22,774 bases of DNA from Haplomitrium mnioides (taxonomy: Eukaryota; Marchantiophyta; Haplomitriopsida; Calobryales). The DNA lies in the NCBI GenBank assembly GCA_049999725.1, contig JBNGIS010020837.1, positions 1 through 22,774 on the forward strand. The letters are read 5' to 3'. Each line of letters starts with the position of its first letter. Within the stretch, counting starts at the first letter, position 1. Both the position numbers and the translations under genes were made by a program. Shown here in pieces: positions 1-10,199 of the stretch. The notes below the pieces were generated by a model. It ran no database searches. It worked only from the letters and a program-made list of their open reading frames with translations, and was not told the origin of the DNA.

Positions 1-516
1 ACCCCCCTTGGCGGATCCCTGTTAAACGGTCCACCCACGTCTTAAGACGCATCGGAACCCGCTTAACCCGGTTCCCCACTTAGGAAGGCGCAGTCCCGTC
101 GTTCCTTCGGACCTCCAGGAGCCGCCACGTTTCCGCGGCGCTCCACGGACTCCTCGGTGCAACGGCCGTCGGTTAACTTCCCGAAGGTCGTTCTTCCTTA
201 GTTCAGCCTCATTGTCTTCGATTTAAATTGCCCTGCGATTGCCTCGAGCTCTTCTCTCTATTAAGATATGACGCGCGTCGAATGGTGACGGATTGAGGCT
301 GCACTGGTCCAAACTGTTGGCGCCTCCGTTCTGGATCCCGACTTTCACCCCCTCGCCTTCAACTCTCGTAACTCCTCTTGTGGATTCTTCCTCGATTGTG
401 GCTGGATTCTTTTTTCTGATCTCCCTCTGACGATCTCCCTCTGATGATCTGAGTTCCACAGGGCTCCCCCTTGCATTTGCAGGATCAATGACATTCATTG
501 GGGAAGGCAGAAAAGA
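1..516 (-). pseudogene. Unidentified GC-rich reading frame, two internal stops, cut by window edge
   Basis: Read on the minus strand, one frame runs from an ATG near 510 to the window edge. It is interrupted by TAA near 220 and by another TAA near 20. Composition is far more GC-rich than the rest of the window, with many Arg, Gly and Glu codons. Short recognisable strings are MNVIDPANARGSP at the start, NEAELRKNDLREVNRRP in the middle and GTTGLRLPKWGTGLSGF near the window edge. I do not recognise the family. Upstream of the ATG on the minus strand the DNA is pyrimidine-rich, so this could be an exon behind a splice acceptor, a retrotransposon leader or gag remnant, or a non-coding repeat that happens to be open. 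The sharp compositional change and the open frame are seen; coding capacity is inferred and weak. Confidence 0.3.
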
Positions 517-687
517 AAGGAAGAGAAGGGAAAGGGGAAAGAGGAGAAAGGTGCAAGGTTGGCATAACAACAATAAAACAATAAGATACACTAAAACACA
601 ATAGGCTAACACAAACTGAAGGAATCCACCAGGCTTGGAAACTCCGAATTCACAAAAAATGAAAAAACTCAGGCACACTCGGCTGAC
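517..687. other. Purine-rich junction between GC-rich block and tandem array
   Basis: The plus strand is rich in A and G around 505-560 (runs of GAAAGG/GGGAAAG type) and then AT-rich up to the first recognisable 35-bp repeat unit at about 688. No gene is seen. On the minus strand this is a pyrimidine-rich tract directly before the ATG of the GC-rich reading frame. Confidence 0.5.
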
Positions 688-2470
688 AGATGTGCATGTT
701 TGAGACTTAATGAGTCGTGTAAGAATGTCAATGTTTGGCACTCGATGAGTTGTTAAAGGATGTGCATGGTTGGTACTTTATGATTTTTTGAATGGTGTGT
801 ATGGTTGGCACTGGATGAGTTGTGGAAAGAATGTGTATGCTTGGCATTCGATGAAATGTGGAAGGATGCATGCTTTGCACTCCATGAGCTATGGAAGGAT
901 GTGCATCTTTGGCACTTGATGAGTTGTAATAGGATGTGCTTGCCTAGCACTTGATGAGTTGTGGAAGGATGTGCATGCTAAGCAATTGATGAGTTTTCGA
1001 AGGATGTGCATGCTTGACGCTCGATGTGTTGTGGAAGGATGTCCATGGTTCGCACTCGATGAGCTATAGAAGGATGTGCATGGGTCAAACTCGATGAATT
1101 GTGGAAGGATGTGCATGTTTAGCACTTGATGAGTTCATGAAGGATGTGCATGTTTGGCACTCCATGAGTTGTAGAAGGATGTGCAGGCTTGGCACTCGAT
1201 GAGTTGTGGAGAATGTGCATGCTTGGCACTCGATTAGTTGTGGAAGGATGTGCATGCTTTGCACTCATTGAGCTCTAGAAGGATGTGCATGCTTGGCACT
1301 CAATGAGTTGTGGAAGAATGTGCATGGGTTGCACTCGATGAGTTTAGAAAGGATGTGCATGGTTGGTACTTGATGAGTTGTGGAAGGATGTGTAAGCTTG
1401 GCACTTGATATCCTATAGAAGTATGTGCATGCTTGGCCCTTAATAAGTTGTGGAAGGATGTGCATGCTTGGCACCCGACGAGTTGTGGAAGGATGTGCAT
1501 GTTTGGCACTAGACGAGTTATGTAAGGGTGTGCATGCTTGGCACTCAATGAGTTGTCAAAGGATGTGCATGTTTGGCATTTGATAAGTTCTTGAAAGATG
1601 TGCATGCTTGGTACTTGATGAGTTAGGGAAGGATTTGTATGGTTGACACTTGATGAATTATGAAAGGATGTGCATGCTTGGCTCTTGATGAGTTGTGGAA
1701 GGATGTGCATAGTTGGCATTCAATGAGTTGTGGAAGAATGTGCATGTTAGGCACTTAATGATGTGTGGAAGGATGTGCATGCTTGACACTCAACAATTTC
1801 TTGAAGGATGTGCATTCTTGGCAGTGGATGAGTTGTAAAAAGATGTGTGTGCTTGGCACTTGATGAGTTCTTGAAAGATATGCATGTTTAGCACTCGATG
1901 AGTTATAGAAAGATGTGCATGGCTTACTATCGATGAGTTGTGGAAGAATGTGCATGCTTGGCACTTGTTGAGTTGGGGAAGGATGTGCATGGTTGGCACT
2001 AGATGAGTTGTGGAAAGATGTGCATGGTTGGCACTTGATGAGTTGTGGAAGAATGTGCATGGTTGGAACCTGATGAGTTGTTGTAAGATGTGCTTTGTTG
2101 GAACTGCATGAGTTGTGGAAGGATTTGCATGCTTGACAGTGGATGTGTTGTGGAAGGATATGCATCCTTGACACTCGATGAGTTGTGAAGAATGTGCATG
2201 CTTGGCATTGGATGAGTTGTGAAAGGATGTGCATGGTTGGCACTCAATGAGTTTGTAGAAGGATGTGCATAGTTGCCACTCGATGAGTAGTGAAAAGATT
2301 TGCGTGGTTGGCACTTGATAAATTGTGGAAGGGTTTGCATGCTTGGCATTCAATGAGTTGTCGAAGGATGTGCATGCTTGGCACTCGATAAGTTGTAGAA
2401 TTTGGTACGTGTTTGGCACTCGATGAATTGGGGAAGGTAGTACATGTTTGGCACTGGATGAGTTGTGGAT

Positions 2471-2586
2471 GGATATGCATGGTTGACACTCAATAACTTG
2501 TAGAGGGATGTGCATGCTTGGCACTAGATGAGTTGTAGAAGGATATGCATGGTTGATACTCAATAACTTGTAGAGGGATGTGCATG
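2471..2586. repeat. Recent two-unit duplication inside the 35-bp array
   Basis: A 46-bp segment beginning GGATATGCATGGTTGA and containing the unusual CAATAACTTGTAGAGG variant occurs at 2471-2516 and again at 2541-2586. The copies differ at one or two positions. The 70-bp spacing is exactly two repeat units. Confidence 0.8.
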
Positions 2587-5500
2587 GTTGGCACTCAATG
2601 AGTTATAGAAGAATGTGTATGCTTGGTACATGATGAGTTGTGGAGGAATATGCATGCTTTGCACTTGATAAGTTGTGGAAGGATGTGCATGGTTGGCACT
2701 TGAGGACTTGTAGAAGAATGTGCATCTTTGGCACTCGATGAGTTGTAGAAGATGTGCAAGCTTGGCACTCGATGAGTTATATAAGGATGTGCATGGTTGA
2801 CACTTGATGAGTTGTTGAAGGATGTGTATGCTTGGCACTCCATTAGTTATGAAAGAACGTGCATACTTGGCACTTGATGAATTGTGGAAGGATGTGCATG
2901 CTTGGCACTCAATGAGATGTGGAAGTATGTGTATACTTGGCACTCGATGAGTTTTGGAAAGGTGTGTATGGTTGGCACTAGATGAGTTGTGAAAGGATGT
3001 GCATGCAAAGGACTGGATGAGTTGTGGAAGGACGTGTATGCTTGGCACTCCATGAGTTAAGGAAGGATAGGCATGCTTGGAACTCAATGAATTGTAGAAG
3101 GATGTGCATGTTTGGCATTGGATGAGTGATGAAAAAATGTACTTGCTTGGTACTCGATGAGTTGTGTAAGGATGTGCATGCTTGGCACTCGATGAGTTCT
3201 TGAAAGATGTGCATGTTTGGCACTCGATAAGTTGTAGAAGCATATGCATGCTTGGCACTGAATAATATTTGGAAGGATGTGCATGATTGGCATTAGATGA
3301 GTTGTGGAAGAATGTGCATGCTTGGCACTAGATGAGTTGTGGAGGAATGTACATGCTTGGCACTTGATAAGAATTAAAAGGATGTGCATGCTTGGTTCTC
3401 GATGAGTTGTGGAAGGATGTGCGTGCTTAGCACTTGATGAGTTGTGAAAGGATGTGCAAGGTTGGCACTCAATAAGTTGTGGAAGAGCATGCATGGTTGT
3501 CACTCAATGAGTTGTGGAAGGATGTGCATGGTTGAAACTCGATGAGTTGTAGAAGGATGTGCATGCTTAGCACTCGATGAGTTTATGAAGGATGTGTATC
3601 ATTGGCACTGCATGAGTTGTGGAAAGATGTGCATGAACCGGAATCGATAAGTTGTGGAAGGATGTGCATGTTTGGCACTTGATAATTTCTTGAAGGATGT
3701 GCATTCTTTGCACTAAATGAGTTGTGAAAGGATGTGCATGGGTTGCACTCAACGAGTTTAGAAAGGATGTGCTTGGTTGACACTCGATGAGTTTTGGAAG
3801 GATGTGTAAGCTTGGCACTTGATGAGTTTTGGAAGGATGTATATGCTTGGCACTTGATGAGTTCTTGAAGGATGTGCATGCTTGGCACCCAATAAGTTGT
3901 GGAAGGATGCGCATGCTTGGTACTGGATGAGGTGTGCAAGGATGCTCATAATTGGCACTTGATGACTTGTCAAAGGATGTGCATGTTTGGCATTCAATGA
4001 GTTCTTCAAGGATGTGCATGCTTGTCTTTGATGAGTTGTGGAAGGATATGTATTAGTTGCACTCGATGAGTTGTGGAAGGATGTGCATGGTTATCGCTCG
4101 ATGAGCTATGGAAGGATGTGCATGCTTGGCACTCAATGAGTTGTAGAAGGATGTGCATGTTTGGCACTCGATGAGTTGTGAAATGATGTGCATGTTTGGC
4201 ACTCGATGAGTTGTGGAAGGATGTGCATGCTTGGCAGTCAATGATTTGTGGAAGAATATGGATGTTTTGCACTTGATAAGTTGAGAAAGGATGTGCATGC
4301 TTAGCACTCAATGAGTTGTGGAAGGATGTGCATGGTTGGTCCTCAATGAGTTGTTGAAAGATGTGCATTGTTGGCACTCGATTAGTTGTGGAAGGATGTG
4401 CATAGTTGAAAGTTGATGAGTTGTTGAGAGTTGTGCATGTTCAGCACTTGATAAGGTCTGGAAAGATGTGCACGCTTGGCACTTGATGAGTTTTGAAAGG
4501 ATGTGCATGCTTTGCACTCAATGAGTTGTCCAAAGATGTGCATGCTTGTTCTTGAAGGATGTGCACGCTTGGCACTCAATGAGTTGTGGAAGGATGTGCA
4601 TGCTTTGCACTCAATGAGTTGTAGAAAGATGTGCATGCTTGGCACTTAATGAGTTCTTCAAGGATGTACATGCTTGACACTCAATGAGTTGTAGAAGGAT
4701 ATGCATATTTGGCACTCGATGAGTTGTAGAAGGATGTGCATGCTTGGCACTCGATGAGTTGTAGAAGGATATGCATGCTTTGCACTCGATGAGTTATAGA
4801 ATGATGTATATGGTAAACACTCGATAAGTTCTTGAAGGATGTGCATGTTGGGCACTCCATGAGTTATAGAAGGATGTGCATGGCTAATTCTCAATGAGTT
4901 GTGGAAGGATGTGCATGCTTGGCACTCAATGAGTTGAAGAAGGATGAGGATGCTTGGCACTCAATTATATGTGGAGCTTCATGAATGCTTTGCACTCAAT
5001 GAGTTAAAGAAGGATGTGCATGCCTAGCACTTAATCAAGTGTAGAAGGATGTGCATGGTTGGCACTTGATGAGTTGTGAAAGAATGTGCATACTTGGCAC
5101 TCGATGAGTTGTCGAAGGACATGTATGCTTGGCGTTGGATGGGTTGTGCAAGGATGTGCATTCTTGGAGCTCGATGAGGTGTGGAAGGATGTGTATGCTT
5201 GGCACTCGGTGAGTTGTGGAAGGACGTGCATGCTTCACACTAGATGAGTTGTTAAAGAATGTGCATGCTTTGCACTCAATGAGGTGTGGAAGGGTGTGTA
5301 TTCTTGGAACTTGATGAATTGTGGAAGGATGTGCATGCTTGGCACTCAATGAGTTGTGAAAGGATGTGCATGCTTGGCACTCAATGAGTTGTGGAAGGAT
5401 GTGCATGCTTTGCACTAGATGAGTTGTTGAAGGATGTGCATCTGTCACAATCAATGAGGTGTGTAGGATGTGCATGCTTGGCACTCGATGAGTTCTGAAA

Positions 5501-6490
5501 GGATGTGCACGCGTGGCACTTGATAAGTTGTAAGAAGATGTGCATGCTTGGAACTCGATGAGTTTTAGAAGGATATGCAGGTTTGGCACTTGATGAGTTG
5601 TGGAAGGATGTGCATGGTTGGCACTCGATGAGTTGGGAAAGAATGTGCATGCTTGGCACTCAATGAGTTGTGGAAGGATGAGCATGCTTGGCACTCGATT
5701 GTTTCTAGAAGGATATGGATGCTTTGAACTAGATGAGTTGAGAAAAGATATGCATGTTTAGCACTCGATGAGTTGTTGAAGGATGTGCATGTTTGGCACT
5801 CAATGAGTTGTTGAAGGATGTGCAAGGTTGGCACTTGATCAGTTGTAGAAGGGTGTCTATGGTTGGCACTGGATGAGTTGTGGAAGGATGTGCATGTTGG
5901 GCAATGGATGAGTTGTGAAAGGATGTGTGTAGTTGGTACTCCATGAGTTATGGAAGGATGTGCATGTTGTCACCTCGATGAGTTGTGGAAGGATGTGCAT
6001 GTTTGACACTCAATAAGGTGTAGAAAGATGTGCTTGTTTAGCACTCGATAAGTTGTGGAAGAATGTGCATGCCTAACACTCAATGAGTTTGTAAAGGATG
6101 TGCATGCTTGGCAGTCAATGAGTTGTTAATGGATGTGCATGGTTGGCACTCTGTGAGGTGTGGAAGGATGTGCATGGTTTGCACCCGATGAGTTCTGGAA
6201 GCATGTGCATGCTTGGCACTCGATGAGTTTTGGAAGGATGTACATGCTTGGTACTCGGTGAATTCTGAAAGGATGTGCATGGTTGGCACTCGGTGAGTTG
6301 TGAAAGAATGTGCATACTTGACACTGGATGAGTTGTAGAAGAATATGCATGGTTGGCACTCGATGAGTTGTGGAATGATGTGCATGTTTGGCATTTGATG
6401 AGGTCTTAAAAGATGTGCATGTTTGGCACTCAATGAGGTATAGAATGATGTGTATAAACGTTTGGCACTAGATGAGTTGAGGAAGGATCT

Positions 6491-6628
6491 GCATGCTTGG
6501 CACTCCATGATTTGTAGAATAATGTGGATGCTTTCCACTCCATGTGTTTAGAAAGGATATGCATGCTTGGCACACTATGATTTGTGGAATAATGTGGATG
6601 TTTTCCACTCCATGAGTTTAAAAAGGAT
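6491..6628. repeat. Second recent two-unit duplication inside the array
   Basis: About 68 bp containing the rare AATAATGTGGATG and TTTCCACTCCATG variants occurs at 6491-6558 and 6561-6628. The spacing is 70 bp, two units. The copies share several rare substitutions, which points to duplication after those substitutions arose. Confidence 0.8.
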
Positions 6629-9459
6629 ATGCATGCTTGGCACTCGTGAGTTGTGGAAGGATGTATATGCTTGGCACTCGATGAGTTGTCGACGAATGTG
6701 CATGGTTAGTACTCCATGAGTTATGGAAAGATGAGTATGTCTGGTACTTGATGAGTTGTAAAAGGATGTGCATGGTTGGATTTCCATGAGCTGTTGAAAG
6801 ATGTGCCTTGTTGGCACTCAATCTGTTGTGGAAGGATGTGTGTGCTTTATACTGGATGAGTTGTGGAAGGATAAGCATGCTTGGCACTCGATGAGTTGTG
6901 GAAGACTGTACATGCTTGGCATTGGATCAGTTGTGAAAGGATGTGCATGGTTGGCATTTGATGAGTTGTGGAAGGATGTGGATGCTTAGCACTCAATGAG
7001 TTCTGGAAGGATGTGCATGGTTGGCCCTCAATGAGTTGTGGAAAGTTGTGCATGGTTGGCACTCAATGAGTTGTAGAAGGATGTGCATGGTTGGAACTTG
7101 ATGAGTTGTTGAGAGATGTGCATGCTTGGCACTCAATGAGGTGTGGATGGATATCCATGTTTGGGACTCAATGAGTTGTAGAAAGATGTGCATGCTTGGC
7201 ACTTGATGAGTTCTTGAAGGATGTGCATGCTCGGCACTCGATGAGTTGTAGAAGGATATGCATGTTTGCCATTTGATGAGTTGTAGAAGGATGTGCATGC
7301 TTGGCACTCGAGGCATTTTGGAAGGATGTGTATGGTTCAAACTCGATAAGTTCTTGAAAGATGTGCATGCTAGGCATTCCATGAGTTTAAAAAGAATATG
7401 TATGGTTGATACTCAAAGAGTTGTGAAAGGATGTGCATGATTGGCACTCGATGAGTTGTGGAAGGATGTGCATGTTTGATACTCAATTATTTGTGAAACT
7501 TTATGGATGTTTTGCACTCGATGAGTTGAAGAAGAATGTCCATGCTTGGCACTCGATCAATTGTGGAAGGATGTGCATTGTTGGGACTTGATGAGTTGTA
7601 GAAGGATGTGCATACTTGGCACTTGATGAGTTGTAAAGGGATGTGCATGCTTGGCACTCGATGAGTTGTGGAAAGGTGTGCATACTTGGTGTTTGATGAG
7701 TTGTAAAAGGATGTGCATGTTTGGCTCTCGATGAGTTCTTGAAAGATGTGCATGGTTGGCACTCGATGAGTTGTCGAAGGATGTGCATGGTTAACACTCA
7801 CTGAGTTGTGGAAGGAAGTGCATACTTGGCACTCGATGAGCTGTGGAAGAATGCGCATGTTTGGAACTCAATGAGTTGTGAAGGGATGTGCATGTTTGGC
7901 ACTTGATGAGTTGTGAAAGGATATGCATGCTTGGCACTTGATGAATTGTAGGAGGATGCGCATGTTTAGCACTCAATGAGTTGTAGAAGGATGTGCATAT
8001 TTGGCACTTGATGAGTTATATAAGGATGTGCTGTGCATGGTTGACATTCAATAAGTTCTTGAAGGATGAGCATGTTGGGCACTTGATCAATTATAGAAGG
8101 ATGTGCATGGTTGACACTCAATGAGTTATGGAAGGATATGCATGTTTGGCACTCGATGAGTTGTGAAAAGATGTCCATGTTTGGCACTCAATGAGTTTCT
8201 TAAGGTTGTGCATGCTTGGCACTCAATGATGTGTAGAAGGATGTGCACGTTTGGCACTCAATGAGCTCTAGATTGATGTGGATTCTTGGCACTCAATGAG
8301 TTGTAAGAAGATGTGCGTATTTGGCACTAGATGAGTTCTTGAAGGATGTGTATGGTTTGCACTCAATAATTTGCAGAAGAATATGCATGTTTAGTAGTCA
8401 ATGAGTTGTGGAACGATGTGCATGATTGGCACTCAATGAGTTGTAGAGCGATATGCGTGCTTGGCACTCATTGAGATGTAGAAGTATGTGTATGCTTGGC
8501 ACTCAATTATTTGTGGAAGGATGAAGATGCCCTATACTTGATGAGTTGTGGAAGAATGTGCATGGGTTGGAGTTGATGAGTTGTAGAAGGATGGGCATGG
8601 TTGGCACTCGATGAGTTGTGAAAGGATGTGCATGCTTAACACTTGATGCACTGTGAAAGGATGGGCATAGTTGGCACTCGATGAGTTGTGAAAGGATGTG
8701 CATGTTTGGGACTCGATGAGTTATGGAAGGATTTGCTTGTTTAGCACTCGATGAGTTGTGGAAGGATGTGCATATTTGGCACTCGATGAGTTGTGAAAGA
8801 ATGTGCATTTTCGGCACTCAATGAGTTCTTGAAGGATGGGCATGTTTGGCACTCGATGAGTTATGGAAGGATGTGCATGTTTGGCACTAGATAGGTTCTT
8901 AAGAGATGTGCATACCTTGCACTCGATGAGTTGTTGAAGGATAAGCATGTTTGGCACTCGATGAGTTGTAGAAGGATGTTCATGGTTGGTACTCGATGAG
9001 TTGTGGAAGGATGTACACGGTTGGCACTCGATGAGTTGCTGAAGGATGTGCATTTTGGCACTCAATAAGTTGTAGAAGAATGTGCATGTTTGGCACTCGA
9101 TGAGTTTTTACGGAATGTGAATGTTTGGCAATCAATGAGTTGTGGAAGGATATGCAGGGTTGGCACTTGATGAGTTGTTGAAGTATGTGCATGCTTGGCA
9201 CTCGATCATTTTTTGAAGGATATGTATGGTTGGCACTCGATGATTTGTGAAAGGATGTGCATGTTTGGCACTCGATGAGTTGTGGAAAGATGTGCACGTG
9301 TAGACATTACACGCCTACATTACATACACAAGTTAGCACAAATACAACACATACAAGTTGGCACAATAGAAGCGTAGAAAGAGCTTCAAAACCTCACAAG
9401 GTAAGAGATGCCAAACAAGGCCCTCTTTCTTCTTTATATACTTGATAGAAAGCCCTTTT

Positions 9460-9467
9460 CTTATATA
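9460..9467 (-). promoter_or_regulatory. LTR TATA box
   Basis: The minus strand reads CACCTATATAAGAAAAGG. It lies downstream of the U3 repeats in element orientation, which predicts transcription starting about 30 bp later, near 9430. A second TATATAAAG at 9432-9440 is a weaker alternative. Confidence 0.6.
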
Positions 9468-9548
9468 GGTGGAGGATACACATTGGTTCATTTTCTATCC
9501 TCTTCTAATTAGATCCCTATTTTCTCTCTTACTTTGATTGGACCACCC

Positions 9549-9745
9549 TTTACTTTTATTCTTCTTTTGCCATATGTCCTTATCTTTAGAACCTTCCATC
9601 TCTCTTTAGTTCTCCTTCTGCCACTTGTCTTTATCTTTAGAACCTTCCATCTCTTTAGTTCTCTTTCTACCACGTGTGCTTATCTTTATAACTTTCTCTT
9701 TACTTTAATTCTCCGCTTGCCATGTGTCTTTATCATTTTCTAAAG
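9549..9745 (-). repeat. About four tandem copies of a 43-53 bp motif in U3
   Basis: The plus strand shows repeated blocks of CTTTAGTTCTCCTTCTGCCA type followed by a GTCTTTATCTTTAGAAC-like segment, at roughly 9551, 9604, 9653 and 9696. One copy carries a CACGTG G-box core near 9672. Tandem repeats upstream of the TATA box are commonly enhancer-like in plant LTRs; that role is inferred here. Confidence 0.7.
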
Positions 9746-9910
9746 TAGTCTATTTAGACTCCCTCTTTCACTTTAATTCGTTGTGTTTCTCTCCTCTTGC
9801 CACGTATCCAACTCTCTATAATAGCAATCATTTTTTGCTAATCTAACTTAGTAATAACTTTCTAGACTTAATTGACAATATGGCTTACTAAAACTAGTGG
9901 CCATTACAAT

Positions 9911-9922
9911 CCTCTCCCTTTT
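9911..9922 (-). promoter_or_regulatory. Polypurine tract (plus-strand priming site)
   Basis: The minus strand reads AAAAGGGAGAGG and is followed after AT by the LTR start TGTAATGG. Position and composition fit the polypurine tract of an LTR retrotransposon. Confidence 0.75.
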
Positions 9923-9943
9923 CACAAGGCAACATCCTTGTTG

Positions 9944-10133
9944 CAAGTAAGAGAATTCTCAAAAGAGTGAACAAGTGCGGGGGCATTGGCCAAATTCTCC
10001 AATGGCTTTCAAAGTAGCTTGATAAAACAGGTAGTATTTCCAAAAAAAACCAAATATTCCACAATCTTATTACGACCACGATGTCGTGTACGTTTCTTCA
10101 AGAGTTATTCAACCTCATACTCCTCATAACCAT
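9944..10133 (-). pseudogene. Chromodomain at the C-terminus of the gypsy polyprotein
   Basis: The minus-strand frame reads YEEYEVE, stop, LLKKRTRHRGRNKIVEYLVF, then a stretch corresponding to the W-x-x-W-E-P region, here degraded and with a second stop. It ends with PLENLANAPALVHSFE. The order matches the chromodomain that closes the integrase of plant chromoviruses and binds modified histone H3 tails. The tryptophan after YLVF is lost (FFG where family members usually have WKG). Non-functional. Confidence 0.8.
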
Positions 10134-10199
10134 CAATAAGTTTTGGTGGTGGAGAGGTTTCCTAGGTATTTGTATAAGCGAAAGAACGAGGGACAAAAG

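Larger units (their letters stand above)
688..9298. repeat. Tandem array of a 35-bp minisatellite, about 245 copies
   Basis: The unit begins GGATGTGCATG, continues through GGCACTCGATGAGTT and ends GAA. A clean copy is at 4732-4766. Copies follow each other at 35 bp with few indels for 8.6 kb. Recurrent variants are C, T or G before TTGGCACT, GTGGAA versus GTAGAA versus CTTGAA at the end, and TCGA versus TTGA versus TCAA in the middle. Because 35 is not a multiple of three, a translation cycles through three phases every 105 bp. The minus strand of the unit has no stop in any phase, so all three minus frames give a 35-residue pseudo-repeat containing strings such as MHILPQLIECQ, TSFHNSSSAKHAHP and STTHRVPS. 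No promoter, codon bias or frame conservation marks any of these as a gene. Older sub-blocks and recent dimer duplications show that the array grew by local duplication. Confidence 0.97.
9299..9908 (-). repeat. 3' LTR of the Ty3/gypsy element
   Basis: On the minus strand the LTR begins TGTAATGGCC at 9908, directly after the polypurine tract, and ends ATGTCTACA at 9299. It therefore has TG...CA ends with a short TGTA/TACA inverted match. Its 610-bp length is ordinary for the group. It holds a TATA box near 9460 and tandem repeats in the U3 part. On the array side the flanking bases are GCACG, a variant of the 35-bp unit. The left end is inferred from the terminal motif alone because no second LTR is available for comparison. 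Confidence 0.75.

Noticed and set aside
317-324. TTGGCGCC resembling a retrotransposon primer-binding site
   Set aside because: The following bases do not clearly continue a tRNA 3' end match, no LTR end of the right orientation precedes it, and the block is open in the opposite strand.
6801-7440. Plus-strand frames at 6,801-6,989 and 7,258-7,440
   Set aside because: They are the same 35-bp repeat read on the other strand where variants removed stops; no gene features.
688-9298. Dozens of minus-strand reading frames of 60-257 codons with Met, His, Ser and Thr-rich 35-residue periodicity
   Set aside because: They occur in all three phases over the same DNA, follow from a 35-bp unit without minus-strand stops, and show no preferred frame, start context or end. 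They are by-products of the repeat.
688-9298. CRISPR-like array
   Set aside because: The repeats are directly adjacent with no unique spacers, and the context is eukaryotic.
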